Of a DNA stretch of 64,000 bases, positions 62,992-64,000 are shown in pieces (within the stretch, counting starts at the first letter, position 1; each line of letters opens with the position of its first letter). The DNA comes from Neorhizobium sp. NCHU2750. GTDB lineage: Bacteria; Pseudomonadota; Alphaproteobacteria; Rhizobiales; Rhizobiaceae. The notes below the pieces were generated by a model. The model did not search any database. It had not been told where the DNA came from and saw nothing but the letters and a program-made list of their open reading frames with translations. The position numbers were made by a program, and so were the translations under genes. The stretch spans positions 136,148-200,147 of the forward strand of contig NZ_CP030832.1 of assembly GCF_003597675.1 (NCBI RefSeq), in the 5' to 3' direction.

Positions 62992-63618
62992 TCACGCTGC
63001 CTTGCTGGGTGATTTGGAAAAATCTGACTGATACCCTGACGGGCGCAGCCTGGAAAACTGGTGTTCCGTCGCCGCCAGGATCCCGGCTACGGCCGTAGTG
63101 ACACCGATTTTTCTTGGTTGTCCAAGGCGCTCCAAGTGCCAGCCGACGCGGTTGAGGATACGCTCAAAGCGAAGATCGGTTACTGTGACGATTTCTTTGT
63201 AACCATGCGCCAGCGACCATTCGATGATTCCGGCGAACATCATCAAAGTTATTTCGTGTACTGCCCCTTGGCCCCTCCCCTCATCACAACCGGTATCGAC
63301 GCAGAAACGCGAGCTTTCGATCATTTCCGGATGGGCGTTGAGAGTGCCGCCTTCAATGAGTATGGGGAAGATATCTCGGACCATCGTCGAGCCGGCAGCT
63401 GGCAAGAGGCGGGCACATGCCAGCACACGGTCCCCACCTGCTATGCACAGAATGTATGTCGGCTGAAGTTCGTCAAAGCGGTCTATCTCAAGTCCGTCTT
63501 CCACCATCACGTCCCAACCGAGGCGAGCGGAGAAAACTTTCGCTCGCAGTTTGTGATGCTCTCGTAAAAGGACCGCTTCGCGTGGGTCTTGGCGCGTTGA
63601 GATAGCGATGATTTGCAT
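62992..63618 (-). CDS. traI: TraI, acyl-homoserine-lactone synthase (LuxI family)
   Basis: 208 aa. Invariant LuxI residues are visible: R and W in HHKLRAKVFSARLGWDVMVE, D pair in GLEIDRFDELQPTYILCIAG, R in DRVLACARLLPAAGSTMVRD, and E/R in EMIESSRFCVDTG. The family product on Ti plasmids is 3-oxo-C8-HSL; the exact acyl chain here is not known. GAGGGGA ribosome site precedes the ATG. First gene of the trb operon, with a candidate TraR site about 62-73 bp upstream, giving positive feedback. Confidence 0.95.
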   Translation of the reverse strand: MQIIAISTRQDPREAVLLREHHKLRAKVFSARLGWDVMVEDGLEIDRFDELQPTYILCIAGGDRVLACARLLPAAGSTMVRDIFPILIEGGTLNAHPEMIESSRFCVDTGCDEGRGQGAVHEITLMMFAGIIEWSLAHGYKEIVTVTDLRFERILNRVGWHLERLGQPRKIGVTTAVAGILAATEHQFSRLRPSGYQSDFSKSPSKAA

Positions 63619-63679
63619 ATTGAAATCCCCTCGGCGGTTTCGTCTCAGAGAAGGTCAACACGAAGGGATCATGTCTGTG

Positions 63680-63691
63680 AATTGCAGAATT
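63680..63691. promoter_or_regulatory. candidate TraR site (tra box) upstream of traI
   Basis: AATTGCAGAATT, part of a GAATT-GCAG-AATTC dyad. Eleven bases recur in the traC/traA intergenic region at 45928-45939 (opposite strand). Confidence 0.45.
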
Positions 63692-63847
63692 CTGTATGGC
63701 TGAGTCGGGTGAGTCGCAGCGCGGTGTCATCTTTTGCCGCCGGTAGCGGACTTGCGAACAGATTTCGGAGTCAGAGTTTACCCTAGAACGAACAGAGACC
63801 GTATCACATGCATAATCTCTGCTAACCGATTGATAAAAAGGTGAAAA

Positions 63848-63861
63848 GATCTTCGAAGATC
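63848..63861. promoter_or_regulatory. 14-bp perfect palindrome near window end
   Basis: GATCTTCGAAGATC. Lies about 230 bp upstream of traI, possibly within the repA promoter region. Binding protein unknown. Confidence 0.5.
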
Positions 63862-64000
63862 ACGGTTATGTTCTCCGCAGGGTGGGCCGGCGTTAAGTTC
63901 CTGTTAACCTTAAACTCCTTGTCACATCCACGAAATCAGCGATAATAACGGTTATAGGGTGCTGATGACCCTGAAATCGTTATCTGGATGTTTTCTGACA

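Larger units (their letters stand above)
63619..64000. other. traI promoter region, likely upstream of repA
   Basis: About 380 bp to the window edge without a gene. It contains the candidate TraR site, a 14-bp perfect palindrome and an inverted repeat GTTAA-GTTCCTG-TTAAC (63892-63908). In related plasmids, repABC begins just beyond traI in the opposite direction. Confidence 0.6.

Overview
The window looks like a large conjugative plasmid of the Rhizobiaceae (Agrobacterium/Rhizobium/Sinorhizobium group). The evidence is a complete Ti-plasmid-type transfer system: traCDG and traAFBH either side of an oriT, traM/traR, and a traI-trb operon. Accessory genes typical of rhizobial replicons are also present (tandem Ku, a ParB-like protein, ArdC-type antirestriction, DUF736 and SyrB-like proteins). 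No rRNA, tRNA, CRISPR array or core chromosomal gene was seen. The sequence stops just upstream of traI, where repABC usually begins in this plasmid class, so the replication genes probably lie beyond the right edge. That last point is inference.

Layout. 1-5 kb is degraded accessory DNA: a frameshifted metallophosphoesterase, a DUF2177 membrane protein, an IS3-family element that removed the 5' end of an EamA transporter, and an IS630-family element next to an MFS remnant. 5-12.6 kb carries stress and envelope cargo: two small stress-type proteins, alaE, a YedK/HMCES-like protein, a PagL-like lipid A deacylase and two overlapping Ku genes. 13-17 kb holds an IS30-family element, small genes and an AAA/DUF4143 ATPase. 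Four direct repeats with an exact 22-bp period lie upstream of that ATPase. 17-25.2 kb is the ParB/antirestriction/DUF736/SyrB-like module.

26.4-31.2 kb is the most unusual block. A LuxR-type AHL receptor without a neighbouring synthase is divergent from an MFS exporter. It is followed by a SAM-dependent methyltransferase-like gene and a 468-residue protein I cannot assign. Together they look like a regulated small-molecule locus. 31.6-33.1 kb is a low-GC orphan Rhs tip with a likely immunity gene. 34.4-40.9 kb is a peptide/opine-type ABC importer operon ending in a CapA-family metallohydrolase. 40.9-43 kb holds hipBA and an HU protein.

43.3-63.6 kb is the conjugation machinery. TraI makes an acyl-homoserine-lactone, TraR senses it and TraM antagonises TraR. 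TraA (relaxase-helicase), TraC and TraD act at oriT; TraG couples the DNA to the Trb type IV secretion channel. An 11-bp motif is shared between the traI promoter region and the traC/traA intergenic region and is a candidate TraR site. trbK (entry exclusion) appears broken. Single-base indels recur in several non-essential genes; I interpret them as gene decay, but sequencing error cannot be excluded from the sequence alone.
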